Both the position numbers and the translations under genes were made by a program. A DNA stretch of 64,000 nt. Origin: Strongylocentrotus purpuratus. Its lineage: Eukaryota > Echinodermata > Echinoidea > Camarodonta > Strongylocentrotidae. The notes beneath the pieces were generated by a model. That model had not been told where the DNA came from and ran no database searches. It was given only the letters and a program-made list of their open reading frames with translations. Numbering within the stretch: the stretch's first letter is position 1; each line of letters opens with the position of its first letter. This document shows, one piece after another, positions 1 through 10,400 of this stretch. The DNA lies in contig NW_022145604.1 in assembly GCF_000002235.5 (NCBI RefSeq), positions 28,307,291-28,371,290 on the forward strand, read 5' to 3'.

Positions 1-1246
1 GCAGAGAGGAAGACGTATTGTTCATGTGGTGCTTTGGGGAAAATCTGGGGACTGTTAAAAACCCTCCTTTGATATACGTCGTTGTACCCCCAGGAGAAAA
101 ACACTCAATGAGACTCAGCTATTAAAGTACCTCAATGTTCTTTGTTGAAACTTTGAAAATTGAATGGATAGTAATTCTTCAAAATTTCGATATATTTTGA
201 TGTCCCTGTGGATGTATTATGAGCACTAGAAACACTGAAACACATTTGCGATCGAGAAAATGAATAATCAAAATATTTAACACTTCAAATAGTGCTAAGG
301 CCATTCCATGGTAGCTGCGACCATAAAAATCTCAGAATATATAATTTCCAAACGGGAATAGCAAATTGGTCGATTTTAGTCAAGAAACATTGTTTTAAAT
401 CTAAAGTAATATCAGTCTCGAGAGGGAGCTATATATACAACATAAAGAGTTCATTATTTACAATTTCATCACTTTAGACTCGATTTCAACAGCGACAACG
501 ATCATTGAATAGTGTAAAATCGCATATGCTTCCAATATGTTCATTTGAATCAAATTCATGACCCTATACCAAAGCTTTGTATTACCTTCAATAATAATGA
601 CAATCATGATAAGTAATCATAGAAGCAGTAGAAGAAGAAAAAGAAGGAGAAGAAGATGGATAAAAACAAGAAGAAGAAGAGGGAGAAAAAGAAGGAACAA
701 ATATAGGATGAGGTGGATGCAGAGGAAAACAGGTAGCTAAGATTTACTCCTGTTACTAGGAATTGTGTTTATAGTTACAAGCATTTATCGTACCTGGTAA
801 AGGTGAAATGAATGTCAGACATCCAACTATTGTAATGGCATCGGGGAGGAATGATAAATCAGTCATCCATTCGTTTCGTAGTTAATCTTACGACATTTTC
901 AAAAAGAAATTTACCCTCTACAGCCCTTTGTCCATGGTTATCATCCTCGTTTATTAGGGCATTATCGATGAGTATCCCTAGTATAAATGACTTTTACAAT
1001 AGTTAAATGAGTGCTATTTTTTATTATTTTTCTTTTGTACATGTTGCTTTTAAGAAATATGGTTTTTAAATTGGATAGGCATCCACCCATGAGGTAGGCA
1101 GAGGGAAAAATGTATTGTTCGGGTGTTGCTTTGGGGAAAATCTGGGGACTGTTAAAAACCCTCCTTTAATATACCTTGGTGTACCCCAGGAAAAAAACAC
1201 TCAATGAGACTCAGCTATTAGAGTACCTTAACGTTCTTTATTAAAA
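1..1246. repeat. Direct repeat pair (1-150 and 1097-1246)
   Basis: Both segments share a core with GGGGAAAATCTGGGGACTG, then TTAAAAACCCTCC, then CACTCAATGAGACTCAGC, with scattered substitutions. They lie in the same orientation about 1.1 kb apart. No coding potential is seen. A second direct pair occurs at 757-846 and 3127-3205, sharing GTTTATAGTTACAAGCATTT and GAATGTCAGACATCCAA. Confidence 0.8.
283..577 (+). repeat. Inverted repeat, left arm
   Basis: Reverse complement of 3918-4380, with moderate divergence. Landmarks: GGTAGCTGCGACCAT here and ATGGTCGCAGCTACC at right; CATGACCCTATACCAAA here and TTTGGTATAGGGTCATG at right. The arms enclose about 3.3 kb of simple repeats and a LINE remnant, suggesting one old composite element. 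Confidence 0.8.
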
Positions 1247-1300
1247 CAAAAAAGTATGAATTATTATGAATAATAATGTACAATGATATTTAAGAAAATG

Positions 1301-1305
1301 ATAAT

Positions 1306-1392
<87 letters not shown>
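1301..1392 (+). repeat. (AAT)n microsatellite
   Basis: An almost pure run of about 28 AAT triplets. It is directly followed by the GAA-type tract. Confidence 0.95.
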
Positions 1393-1394
<2 letters not shown>

Positions 1395-1435
1395 TATTAA
1401 TAATTATAACAATTATGATAACAAAAAAATATCAT

Positions 1436-2190
1436 AGAAGTAGTAGAAGAAGAAAAAGAAAAAGAAGAAAAAGAAGAAGAAGAAGAAGAAGAAGAAGAAG
1501 AAGAAGAAGAAGGAGAAGGGGAAGGAGAAGAAGTGAAAAAGAGGACGAAGAAGAAGGAGAAGAAGAATAAGAAGTACAAGGAGAAGGGGAAGGAGAAGGA
1601 GGAGGAGAAGAAGAAGAAGAAGAAGAAGAAGAAGAAGAAGGAGAAGGGGAAGGAGAAGAAGGGAAAAAGAGGACGAAGAAGAAGGAGAAGAAGAAGAAGA
1701 AGAAGAAGAAGAAGAAGAAGAAGAAGAAGGAGAAGGAGAAGGAGAAGAAGGGAAAAAGAGGACGAAGAAGAAGGAGAAGAAGAATAAGAAGTACAAGGAG
1801 AAGGGGAAGGAGAAGGAGGAAGAGAAGAAGAAGAAGAAGAAGAAAAAGAAGAAGAAGAAGAAGAAGGAGAAGGGGAAGGAGAAGAAGGGAAAAAGAGGAC
1901 GAAGAAGAAGGAGAAGAAGAAGAAGAAGTAGAAGGAGAAGGGGAAGGAGAAGGAGGAGGAGAAGAAGAAGAAGAAGGAGAAGAAGAAGAAGAAGGAGAGG
2001 AAGAATAAGAAGTACAAGGAGAAGGGGAAGGAGAAGGAGATGGAGGAGAAGAAGAAGAAGAAGAAAAAGAAGAAGAAGAAGAAGAAGAATAAGAAGTACA
2101 AGGAGAAGGGGAAGGAGAAGGAGATGGAGGAGAAGAAGAAGAAGAAGAAAAAGAAGAAGAAGAAGAAGAAGAAGAAGAAGAAGGAGAAGA
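1436..2190 (+). repeat. GAA/GGA purine-only minisatellite
   Basis: About 750 bp almost entirely of A and G on the plus strand: GAAGAA runs alternate with a recurring block (GGAGAAGGGGAAGGAGAAG, AAAAAGAGGACGAAG). The poly-Glu/Lys and poly-Ser/Phe reading frames are by-products. A smaller relative is at 620-730. Long homopurine tracts of this kind can form triplex DNA (general knowledge). Confidence 0.95.
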
Positions 2191-2299
2191 ATAATAATAT
2201 TTATTCATGTTACTACATACTTTACTTACTTTACTTTACTTTAATATACGATGTTGTAGGTCTAAGTCTATTCATCGATCCAGGAATTTTCCATGGTTC

Positions 2300-2408
2300 A
2301 GGCGCGGATTCAGGATTTCTTAGGGGTGGGGGCCCGAAATTTGAAATCAATTTGAAATATTGTGCTGAAATATGAAAATCGTGCCGGCCAATATTTCGCT
2401 CAGTGGGT

Positions 2409-2445
<37 letters not shown>

Positions 2446-2662
2446 GGGGGTAGTGAGCACTAATTTTTTTTTGGCCCTCGAAAATTATAAAAATTGCACC
2501 CCCCCCCCCCACCATGAGCGCCAGGGGGACGGGGGGGGGGGGCTCATCTCTAAAAAAAGGTAAAATTAACGTTAAAAAAATGTAAAAATACACATTTTTT
2601 CCCCAGGGGGGGGGGGGGCCGGGGGGCCCGCCCCCCCCCCCCCCTGGATCCGCCACTGCCAT
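2300..2662 (+). mobile_element. G/C-homopolymer-rich mobile element copy
   Basis: Bounded by GGCGCGGATTCAGG on the left and CCTGGATCCGCCACT on the right, with long G and C runs inside (a G run from about 2408). A partial copy in the opposite orientation lies at 11806-11955 (AGTGGCGGATCCAGG). Homopolymer lengths are probably unreliable. Confidence 0.6.
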
Positions 2663-2763
2663 GGTTACTGCTATTTGTGGAGGGAGGAGGTTGTGTAATA
2701 ACATGAGACAACAGACAACACCTAGACAAGCTCATACAGAAGGCTTGCATTCTTTTACCCAAT

Positions 2764-3130
2764 GCTATCAAGTCTATTCTTAAATGAGTTGACCGACCCA
2801 TGGCCAGCTGTCACAACGTTTTCTGGGAGACCGTTTCACAGCTCCACAACTCTATTGCTAAAAAAGTATTTTCTTATATCTAGTCTTGAATTTTTCTTTT
2901 CCAGTTTTCTAGAGTGACCTCGAGTTCTATCTTCGGTACTCATATTAAAGGGAATCTCTTGCACAATGTACAAGCCATTCAAGTACTTGTACAGATCGAT
3001 CATGTCCCCCCTCTACGCCTGTGAACAAGAGTAGGTAACAAGCGCTCCTGGTAAGATAAATTTCTACGGCCAGGAATAATCTTTGTTGCACGTCTTTGTA
3101 CGCTTTCCAACATCCTCTGTTCTCCTAGTC
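2764..3130 (-). mobile_element. CR1-like LINE reverse transcriptase C-terminal remnant
   Basis: On the minus strand the sequence reads LESVQRRATKIIP and RNLSYQERL, then LPTLVHRRRG, DMIDLYKYLNGLY, RTRGHSRKLEKK, NGLPENVVTA and VNSFKNRLDSI, typical of the post-catalytic end of CR1-type LINE reverse transcriptases. At least one frameshift (in DIRKYFF-SNRVVELW) and a missing segment show it is dead. Confidence 0.8.
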
Positions 3131-3234
3131 TGTGTTTATAGTTACAAGCATTTATCGTACTTGGTAGAGATTGAATGAATGTCAGACATCCAATTATTCC
3201 CCTTAAATAAACCTCGAAGAAAACCACAAGGGAA

Positions 3235-3917
3235 CAATATTATGAACAGTTCTGGATAAGAAGGTCAGTCTTGGACATCAAGTCTTTGATTTTGATGAAC
3301 TTCTTCAGAGAGGAAAAATCTTCAGAGGTGAAATTTATCTGTTTTAGAACAATTCCGAACCAATGGTTGCAGCCTTTACTCATTATTTGTAATGTTTTTG
3401 TTTTGTTTTCATTTTCAAAATCTCCGAGATTCCCCTAGCTTATCCCTTTCCCCTGCCGCCCGTTATTGCTGAATACATCCGCTGTGTTAGATAAAATAAA
3501 ATAAAATTTGTTTTATTTTTTATTTTTATACATTATGACATGAGTAATCGTTAACATTGCTCGTCTTGTAGGTGAGAAATATACAGGCTAGTCAATGAAG
3601 ATAGAAACTGAACAGTTCAAACGAAATGGGGAATCATAGCGATGTATTTGAGTACCCCTCCCTATTCTTTGATTTTCAATAAATATTTCACCGGGCGAGT
3701 GCGCTCTTATATTTGAAACCACTTGCCATGAATGCGGCTTTCTGAGACCTGGGAGCTACTGTTTTGCAGACAGTTTATACTGGGATAGAAAAGGCGATCT
3801 GTTTTAGACATTGTGGCTGTGCACCTTGAAGAAATAATGTGAGTTGATTTTAAGATGTATGGTGTTTTAGTCAACTGTTAAATCTTGCTGTACCGTTGTC
3901 ATATACATGCATAATAA
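3235..3917. other. Non-coding stretch without recognisable feature
   Basis: AT-rich sequence with no convincing coding frame, tRNA or terminal repeats. It holds two short A/T simple runs near 3490-3530 only. Confidence 0.6.
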
Positions 3918-4380
3918 AGTTTTGGTATAGGGTCATGAATTTGGTTCAAATTAACATATTGAAAGTATATGCGGTTTTACAATATTCAATGATCGTTATC
4001 GCGGTTGAAATCGAGTCTTAAGTGATAAAATTGTAATTAATAAACTCTGTATGTTGTATAGCTTCCTATCAAGACTGATATTACTTTAGCTTTAAAACAA
4101 TGTTTCTTGACTACAATCGACCAAAGTGCTGTTCCCGTTTGGAATTATATATCAGAGCCCTGTATTACAAAGAGTTGATATCAACCGCAACATATTTGAG
4201 GTTGATATCAATCACAACTATGAACATAAGAGATGGGAGACTGCAAACTTGGGATTGATTTAGGGACTTGATATTGATTCGGATCAATATCAACTCTTTG
4301 TAAGACGGGGCCCAGAACTGCATATTCTGAAATTTTCATGGTCGCAGCTACCATGGATTAGCCTTAGGCGCTATTTGAAA
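3918..4380 (-). repeat. Inverted repeat, right arm, interrupted
   Basis: Counterpart of 283-577. The arm is split at about 4150 by an insertion of about 165 bp that is absent from the left arm, so the left arm acts as an empty-site reference. Confidence 0.8.
4152..4320. mobile_element. MITE inserted in the inverted-repeat arm
   Basis: Imperfect terminal inverted repeats: GAGCCCTGTATTACAAAGAG on the left and CTCTTTGTAAGACGGGGCCC on the right. Internal GTTGATATCAA-type motifs recur. A relative lies at 50764-50896. Exact ends and target duplication are unclear (ATAT occurs on both sides). Confidence 0.7.
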
Positions 4381-4387
4381 TACACTG

Positions 4388-4935
4388 TTGCTCATAAAGT
4401 TGGCATATTTTTTTTTACCCCATTTTATGGAATTATTAAAACAATTATTTATTCCTAATAGATCTAGATAATAGTATAAGTTCTCAGATCTTATTGAATA
4501 ATAATTTGCCAGTGTTTGTTTTGTGTGACTGCTAACGCATGTGTATGCTACTATGTTTATCAACTAGGGGACCTACGCCCTTAAGTCATAAATGACAGTA
4601 ATGAGGATTAATGCCCATCAAAAGGGCACTAATATAGCACATCGACACGGTTTTGATCATGGGGCCTCACAGTTACATACAACAATCCTCTGTACGGCCA
4701 TGTATTATGGCTCAAGGCATGGGCACACAGAAGATTTTTTTTTTATGTTGGGGACCGTGGTAAAATGCAATGAATTATTGATAATTTATTGCATTAAAAA
4801 AAATATATATATTTGTGGGAACTGCCCCCTACCCTAGCCCCCGCTGCGTACAGTCATGGTTCATTGGCAAAGCAATTGCCTCGTAACTGTGAGGACCCAG
4901 GATAAAAAACCGTGTCGATGTGCTATATTTTTCTG
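4388..4935. mobile_element. Foldback element, truncated copy
   Basis: Shares long stretches with the palindromic element at 25936-26812, such as TTATTCCTAATAGATCTAGA, GACACGGTTTTGATCATGGG and ACCCTAGCCCCCGCTGCG. The right arm ends early near 4935. The ORFs on both strands here are incidental. Confidence 0.75.
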
Positions 4936-6380
4936 TCCAAATGTCGAAAACCAATTGAATATTTGATTTGATTTCATTCTATTTTCTTCTGCATTAATTT
5001 TCATTTTTCGATAAAAAAAAAAATTAAGTACAATAAGTATTTTACTGACAATGAATCATAAATGAGCAAATACATATTTATATATATATATACACTGTTA
5101 TTTTCAAAAATGAAATGACAAACTGTTACAAATACTAAATTTTCTCAAACATTATAACACATTATAACATTATTTGCGGAAGAAGCACTGTCATTGTAAG
5201 CAGATTGCTTGATAATACGCCAGTCCCAGACAAAAACTCATGAAATTTATGAACACAATTATTAAGCAGAAACGGATAGTTCATTGAAAATACAAATTTC
5301 GATGATGGTGATGCAGATGAGGATGATGATGATGATGATGATATGATGATGAATATGATGATGACGATGGTGAAATAATTCGAATGAAATAAGAGATGAC
5401 ATGATAAAGAATAAAGAGTTGACACAACAATTCTACCTTGAGTATTGTGATAATAACATCGTTTTAACTTTGGCCTTAAATGAGTGGATGGAGCAACATA
5501 ATTTAAAAGATTCTGGGAGAGAGTTCCATAGGTCAGGACCATGGTGTTTTATGGATCTATGGGCAATGTAAGTAATTTCGGGTTTACTAGATGAAAATTT
5601 GAGGAATTACTGGTATAGGGTAAGAGTGAATAACTTTATTCATAGTGTAAAAGTTTTGAAATGAAAGAAATATGTTAAGTATTGGCTGAGATATGACCAT
5701 CTGAATAAATAGATGTCCTGTAGGAACTCAGTGTTATATTGCTCTGGCTTGTAATGTTATGAACACGGAAATGAAGAACAAAATTGAGAAATTCACCATT
5801 TGTTAAAATTAATTTTTGATGACGTCATACTTTACCACTCTATATCCAAATTATGCAAGGAAACCCGTTTACTTGTTAGACTTCACTGTCAGACATTATA
5901 TACCTCACTTAAGTAATCCAGCAATCTGATTGGTCGAAATTGCATTCATAAACTTTAACTGTTCCCGAAAATTCCCGGTAACCATGGTTAAAAAACAGTT
6001 CAAAATCCCAATAACCATGGTTATTGGGAAAATAGGTCAGTCTCCATGGTTACCCCATAGGTTTACATGTTAAAAAATGGTCTGAGTGATCGAGGATACC
6101 GTACGTGTGCGAAGAATTGGTCGGTAATTTCAATACAATTGAATCTCGATCGATCTTACCGACAATTTTATCTTGCATTGTTGACATGAAGACGAAAATA
6201 AACTTCCAAAAACAAAAAACAACATCTGTCGATAGATCTTGATCTAAGTTCGTGCCAATATGCATTGCAAAAGTAAAAGAAGGGCCCGTTTAAAGGAGCA
6301 GCGGCGAAGCATCGACCACGCGAAGCCGTTTTCAATTCATTTTAATGTATATATTAAAGAAAACTACTGTACATGGTGAC
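4936..6380. other. Non-coding upstream stretch with simple repeats
   Basis: Contains a GAT-type microsatellite at about 5298-5375 and a segment at 5660-5770 (TTGGCTGAGATATGACCATC) that recurs at about 38750-38850. CCATGG-centred palindromes occur at 5980-6050 (ATAACCATGGTTAT). No gene recognised. Confidence 0.6.
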
Positions 6381-6382
6381 AT

Positions 6383-6466
6383 AGCGCGCTGGCCGAGCGG
6401 TTTGAGGCGCTGACTTTAGTAGCATCATCTTTGGTACGCAAGAGCTCGTATCCCATCTTCGACAAA
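6383..6466 (+). mobile_element. tRNA-Leu-like SINE head or pseudogene
   Basis: GCGCTGGCCGAGCGGTTTGA matches a tRNA-Leu D-arm/A box, and GCGCTGACTTTAGTAGC resembles the anticodon arm region. The B box is degenerate (AGCTCGTATCCC against GGTTCGAATCCC). It is followed by a T run at about 6471-6494. Not a functional tRNA. Confidence 0.5.
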
Positions 6467-6498
6467 AGTTTTTTTTTTTTTTTTTTTTTTTTTTCGGC

Positions 6499-6676
6499 AT
6501 ATAAAAGTATTAATGACTGCTTTAATATTCGAGAAATAGTTGTTTTTATACGCTCTCGGGAAGGTTACAAATTGGGCTATTCCCCTCGGCACGCCTCGGG
6601 TAATAGCACAATTCTAACCTTCCCTTGAGCGTATAAAAACAACTATTTCTCTCAAAGCAGTCATTAATACTATACT
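6499..6676. mobile_element. Palindromic MITE, about 178 bp
   Basis: Two arms of about 87 bp facing each other: AGTATTAATGACTGC on the left, GCAGTCATTAATACT on the right, both containing the GAAATAGTTGTTTTTATACG motif or its complement. Almost no loop. Confidence 0.85.
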
Positions 6677-6679
6677 ATT

Positions 6680-7326
6680 GAGTGACTGTTTGGCTTTCTT
6701 CTTCTTTGGTAATAATACCATAAAATGAGCTGTAAAGGGTACATGAGCATTTGTCTACATCAATAACCCACTTCTTGTATAATGGCCAAAATTAAACTGA
6801 TTGAATCTTTGCGCAGCATAAAACGATCGACTATTTGGTACAATGGTCTGAAAACCAGACTATTACTTACTGTCTCTATAGCTCTTAAGTCGAATCGACA
6901 ACTAATAGTCGTTATTTTCCCACTCAAAGTCATTTTCAAGCCCCCTTTTTTTTAGGATAGTTCTAAATTGGTATTATCTTTCAAATGCCGTTGGAATTTA
7001 ACCTTTTCATTTTTTTGGCCTGCAAATGGGACATAGCACCTGTAAGGTAGGAATTCCCTTTAAACAAGTGAGAAACTGAATACAAGGATGTAAACGTATT
7101 CATTTTTGTGTTGGCCTAATACTTGTAGTGATTATTCAATGTAGTTGATGGAAAAGTAATGAATTGTTTAACATTTAAATAAAACGGAAAAAGGTAAGTA
7201 CAGCTCTTCTTTGGGTTTTTACACTTTTTTAATATTATTATTATTTTTTTAATTCATCATTATGACCTCAGGCATTTCCATTAAACAAATTGTCAAATTC
7301 TGCTATAAACAATCGACAGATTCGGA
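6680..7326 (+). promoter_or_regulatory. Probable 5' flank/5' UTR of the large gene
   Basis: The 650 bp before the first start codon. No clear TATA box or initiator can be assigned. An upstream ATG ORF begins at 7262 and overlaps the true start in another frame. The promoter position is unknown; the call rests on location only. Confidence 0.3.
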
Positions 7327-7402
7327 ATGGCGGACTGCAGAAAATTCATCAAAATCCTCCTCCTTTGGATTGTCTTCATGTCATTTTTCACTGAGAATAC
7401 AG
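7327..7402 (+). CDS. Exon 1: start codon and signal peptide
   Basis: ATG at 7327 has a fair Kozak context (G at -3, G at +4) and an in-frame stop (TAA, 7306-7308) just upstream. It encodes 25 residues, [10 protein letters not shown] then a hydrophobic run [11 protein letters not shown] and a polar TENT, a typical secretory signal peptide with positive n-region. The exon ends AG|GTGAGT in phase 1, the usual phase for extracellular module genes. An ORF starting at 7262 in another frame overlaps but lacks a signal sequence and is not used. Confidence 0.75.
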
Positions 7403-10400
7403 GTGAGTTATTGTCTTACACTTTATCCTTCCCATCTAAATCCTCTATCTCTCACTTGTTTTATTATCCAAAATCATGATTATGATTTGCGAGATCCAAG
7501 GCGCTCTGTCGGATTTAAACTTGACAACGACTTTGTTTGGAAAAAAGATGTATAATTATAAATGGGCATTTGAGAATCCTTGCAGTACTTGCAGTAAACA
7601 AAAGGGACCGAAAAAACCCGTTTAAGCAGATACGTAAGAAGGCGCTGAGATTATGGGAAGGCCTTTACCAAACTGGCCATTAAACTGAAACATTACTACG
7701 GAATTGAAAATCGCAACCGGGAGCAGGCGAAACCAATAATTTTGTTCTCGCTTGTCTTTTCTCTCAAAATGTTGACAGTTCATGAGATTGTGACGGTCTA
7801 CTCACAAAAAAATGAAGGTCCCGTTCCATGTTTGCTCACTTTTCGTAAAGCCCACGAGACTGACAGCTCATTAGAACGACATTCTTTTTATTTCCAAATT
7901 CCACCTTTTTCCATCATTTTCCTTTCTCTATTTATGTATATATATTACATTACATTATATTGTTTTCAATTCCACAAATTTTATTTCCAAACCTTTGTAA
8001 CATTGAATTTTCCATTATACTTATAAGGCTCCACTATTAAAAAGAAAATTGCTGGTCGCTCAAAAGAATAAATTTAGAAAGGAACATTCCACCAACACTG
8101 CAAAAACAAGGAGGACAATTTTTCCCCAATAATTTTGTTATTTTCTCCTAACCATTTATTATACACAGTATTAATATAATTATTATTTTTTGTGCGATGT
8201 TTTTATTTCACCGTTTCAACAACCAATCTACTGCAGGATAAACAATCCATAATAAATCATAGCAATTTTCTCTCAAAACACGATTCCCATATCAGAACTC
8301 AAGATTATACATTAACTAGATTCTTTATAAATCTCCAATAAACTTTTTCTAACTATGCAAATATTTACGTTTTATTGATTATATACCTTGATTCATCTGT
8401 TTATCACATTTGTATATATCCAAGATCAAATCCGAAAGGATTTCTTATTTGCTCCTTTTTATACAAATGTCATAGATCTGATTATTAACTGTAGACATTT
8501 ATTAAAAGCTAATATTTTTGTTGTTTACATACCCAATAATATTTCATTTTCAATTGTAATGCTTTTGAAATGTAATCTTTTGATATGCTTTATCATTCTC
8601 AGCAATTCGGTTTTTTGAATGCTAATGCGAATGTTTATTTTTAAATTGATCTTTTTTTACTTAAATAAACCATTCAATGAATTTAATCAAAAGCGTTTTG
8701 GGATCGCCGGCGGCGACGACGGCGTAGTCCACCACCACCACCACCTCCAGGTAAATTTTACTTTCTAAGAATAGATGTGTTCTCACTAAATTTTAATAAC
8801 GTCATTTTTTGTTGTTGACCCAATGGCTCCATCATATTGGAGCTCTGGGGGGCGTTTCATGAAACAATTAGTCGGTGGTTTTCACCGACTAATATCATAT
8901 TCACCGACAATTATTTTGTCCCCGACTATTTTCCAGGCCTGTGATTGGTCAAATTTAGTCAGCGCTGACTAAATTGTCGGTGAACATGATATTAGTTGGT
9001 GAAAACCACTGACTAATTGTTTCATGAAACGCCTCCCAGATCTTTGTTTTGATGCCTAGTGATCTAAATATTATAAAGACAAAATTTAAAGACCATTTCA
9101 ACTAATATTGTTAAATTTTGTTAATGTTTAATATTGTCAGCAGGCAGGTTTTGTTATGGTGATCCCACAACAAGACTAGTGCTTTAGGATATTCCGCCTA
9201 TTTCCAAAATCTGAAATATATGCATGATACTCTCAATATGTTTTTAAGACGGGAATAAATATTCAATGAATTGAATTGAATAAGGTGTAAATAAGGCTAC
9301 TGCCATTTCAATGATGTACTTCGAAAAAATTGATGAAACCTGATCGAAATGTTCAGGCATAACCTCTTATATCATGACTGACCACTGCCAGGCATTTTGC
9401 ATGGTGCCTGCTAGGGTTTAAAGCATTTGGTCTACAACTAGTTCTTCTACTATCCAATTGGTCTGTTCTCATATACCCCAATCCAGTCCACTATCGACAT
9501 GATCAAAAAATCATTTCGTTTATTTGTTTGTTTGTTGTTGTTTTTTCTCTGCGTTATCAATATAGAACTTAATCATATACATAAAGTAACAATTATTTCT
9601 TCATTATACATTATTATAAATTTTATAAATATTTTTCAATGAACAAAAATTAATTACAGAAAACGCAGGAGATCGCCATCATCCATAAGGTCTAATAATT
9701 GTTTGATGATTATTATTGTTCATGATTAAATGATTATTAGACCATAATGGGTAGACACAATGGCCATTAGATAAACTGGGAATAAGCCCGATTTTCACTT
9801 TGACCAAATGAGTGATTGACGTAATGACTATGAGACCATGTGGATAATAGACGGGCTTGGTGTATAGACCGAATGGGAATAGACTTATTGGGTAGAAGAC
9901 GAACTGGTGGTAGACCAAACGGCAAACCATCCCTTCTAGACACCCATAGAATGGACCCTATTGCCGAGAAAGGTGACTGCATGGGTGAAACCTTGTGGGA
10001 ACTTGTTCATCGATCCCCTTTGGCTCTTGGTTAAGTAGAAACAATGAAACATTTTTGTTATTAATAATTTTTCCTGAAACAGATACCACGAGACCAAGTT
10101 TCACCTACTGCCCTGGGAATCTTGGAAATCAGTACACAACAACAGCGTCTAAGGCAGTGTCTTGGAGTACACCAAGGGCTACGGACAATAGTGGATCTGT
10201 TACAGTTTCGTATGTCGAATATGTATTATATATATATATATATACATATAAAACTAGTTCTATGGGGACTTGTGTATGAGACCGCGTTACGGGGACTTGG
10301 ACTTGCCGTGGGTTATTAAAGCAATCTCAACGTAGGATATGTAAAGCTATTCGAGGCGAAACTATATATCATTATATATCATTTGAAATACGAAATACAT

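Noticed and set aside
1397..2208. Long ORFs on both strands (poly-Ser/Phe/Leu and poly-Lys/Glu/Arg)
   Set aside because: They are products of the GAA/GGA purine repeat, with no domain and no splice or start context.
2231..2801. Proline/glycine-rich ORFs around the G and C runs
   Set aside because: They are generated by homopolymers inside a mobile element; run lengths are unreliable and frames arbitrary.
6383..6466. Functional tRNA-Leu
   Set aside because: The D-arm is a good match, but the B box and stems are degraded, and a T run follows at 6471.
7262..7555. 97-residue ORF as the gene start
   Set aside because: It reads a different frame from the signal peptide, runs through the GTGAGT donor and has no domain. 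ATG at 7327 gives a signal peptide and phase 1 junction.
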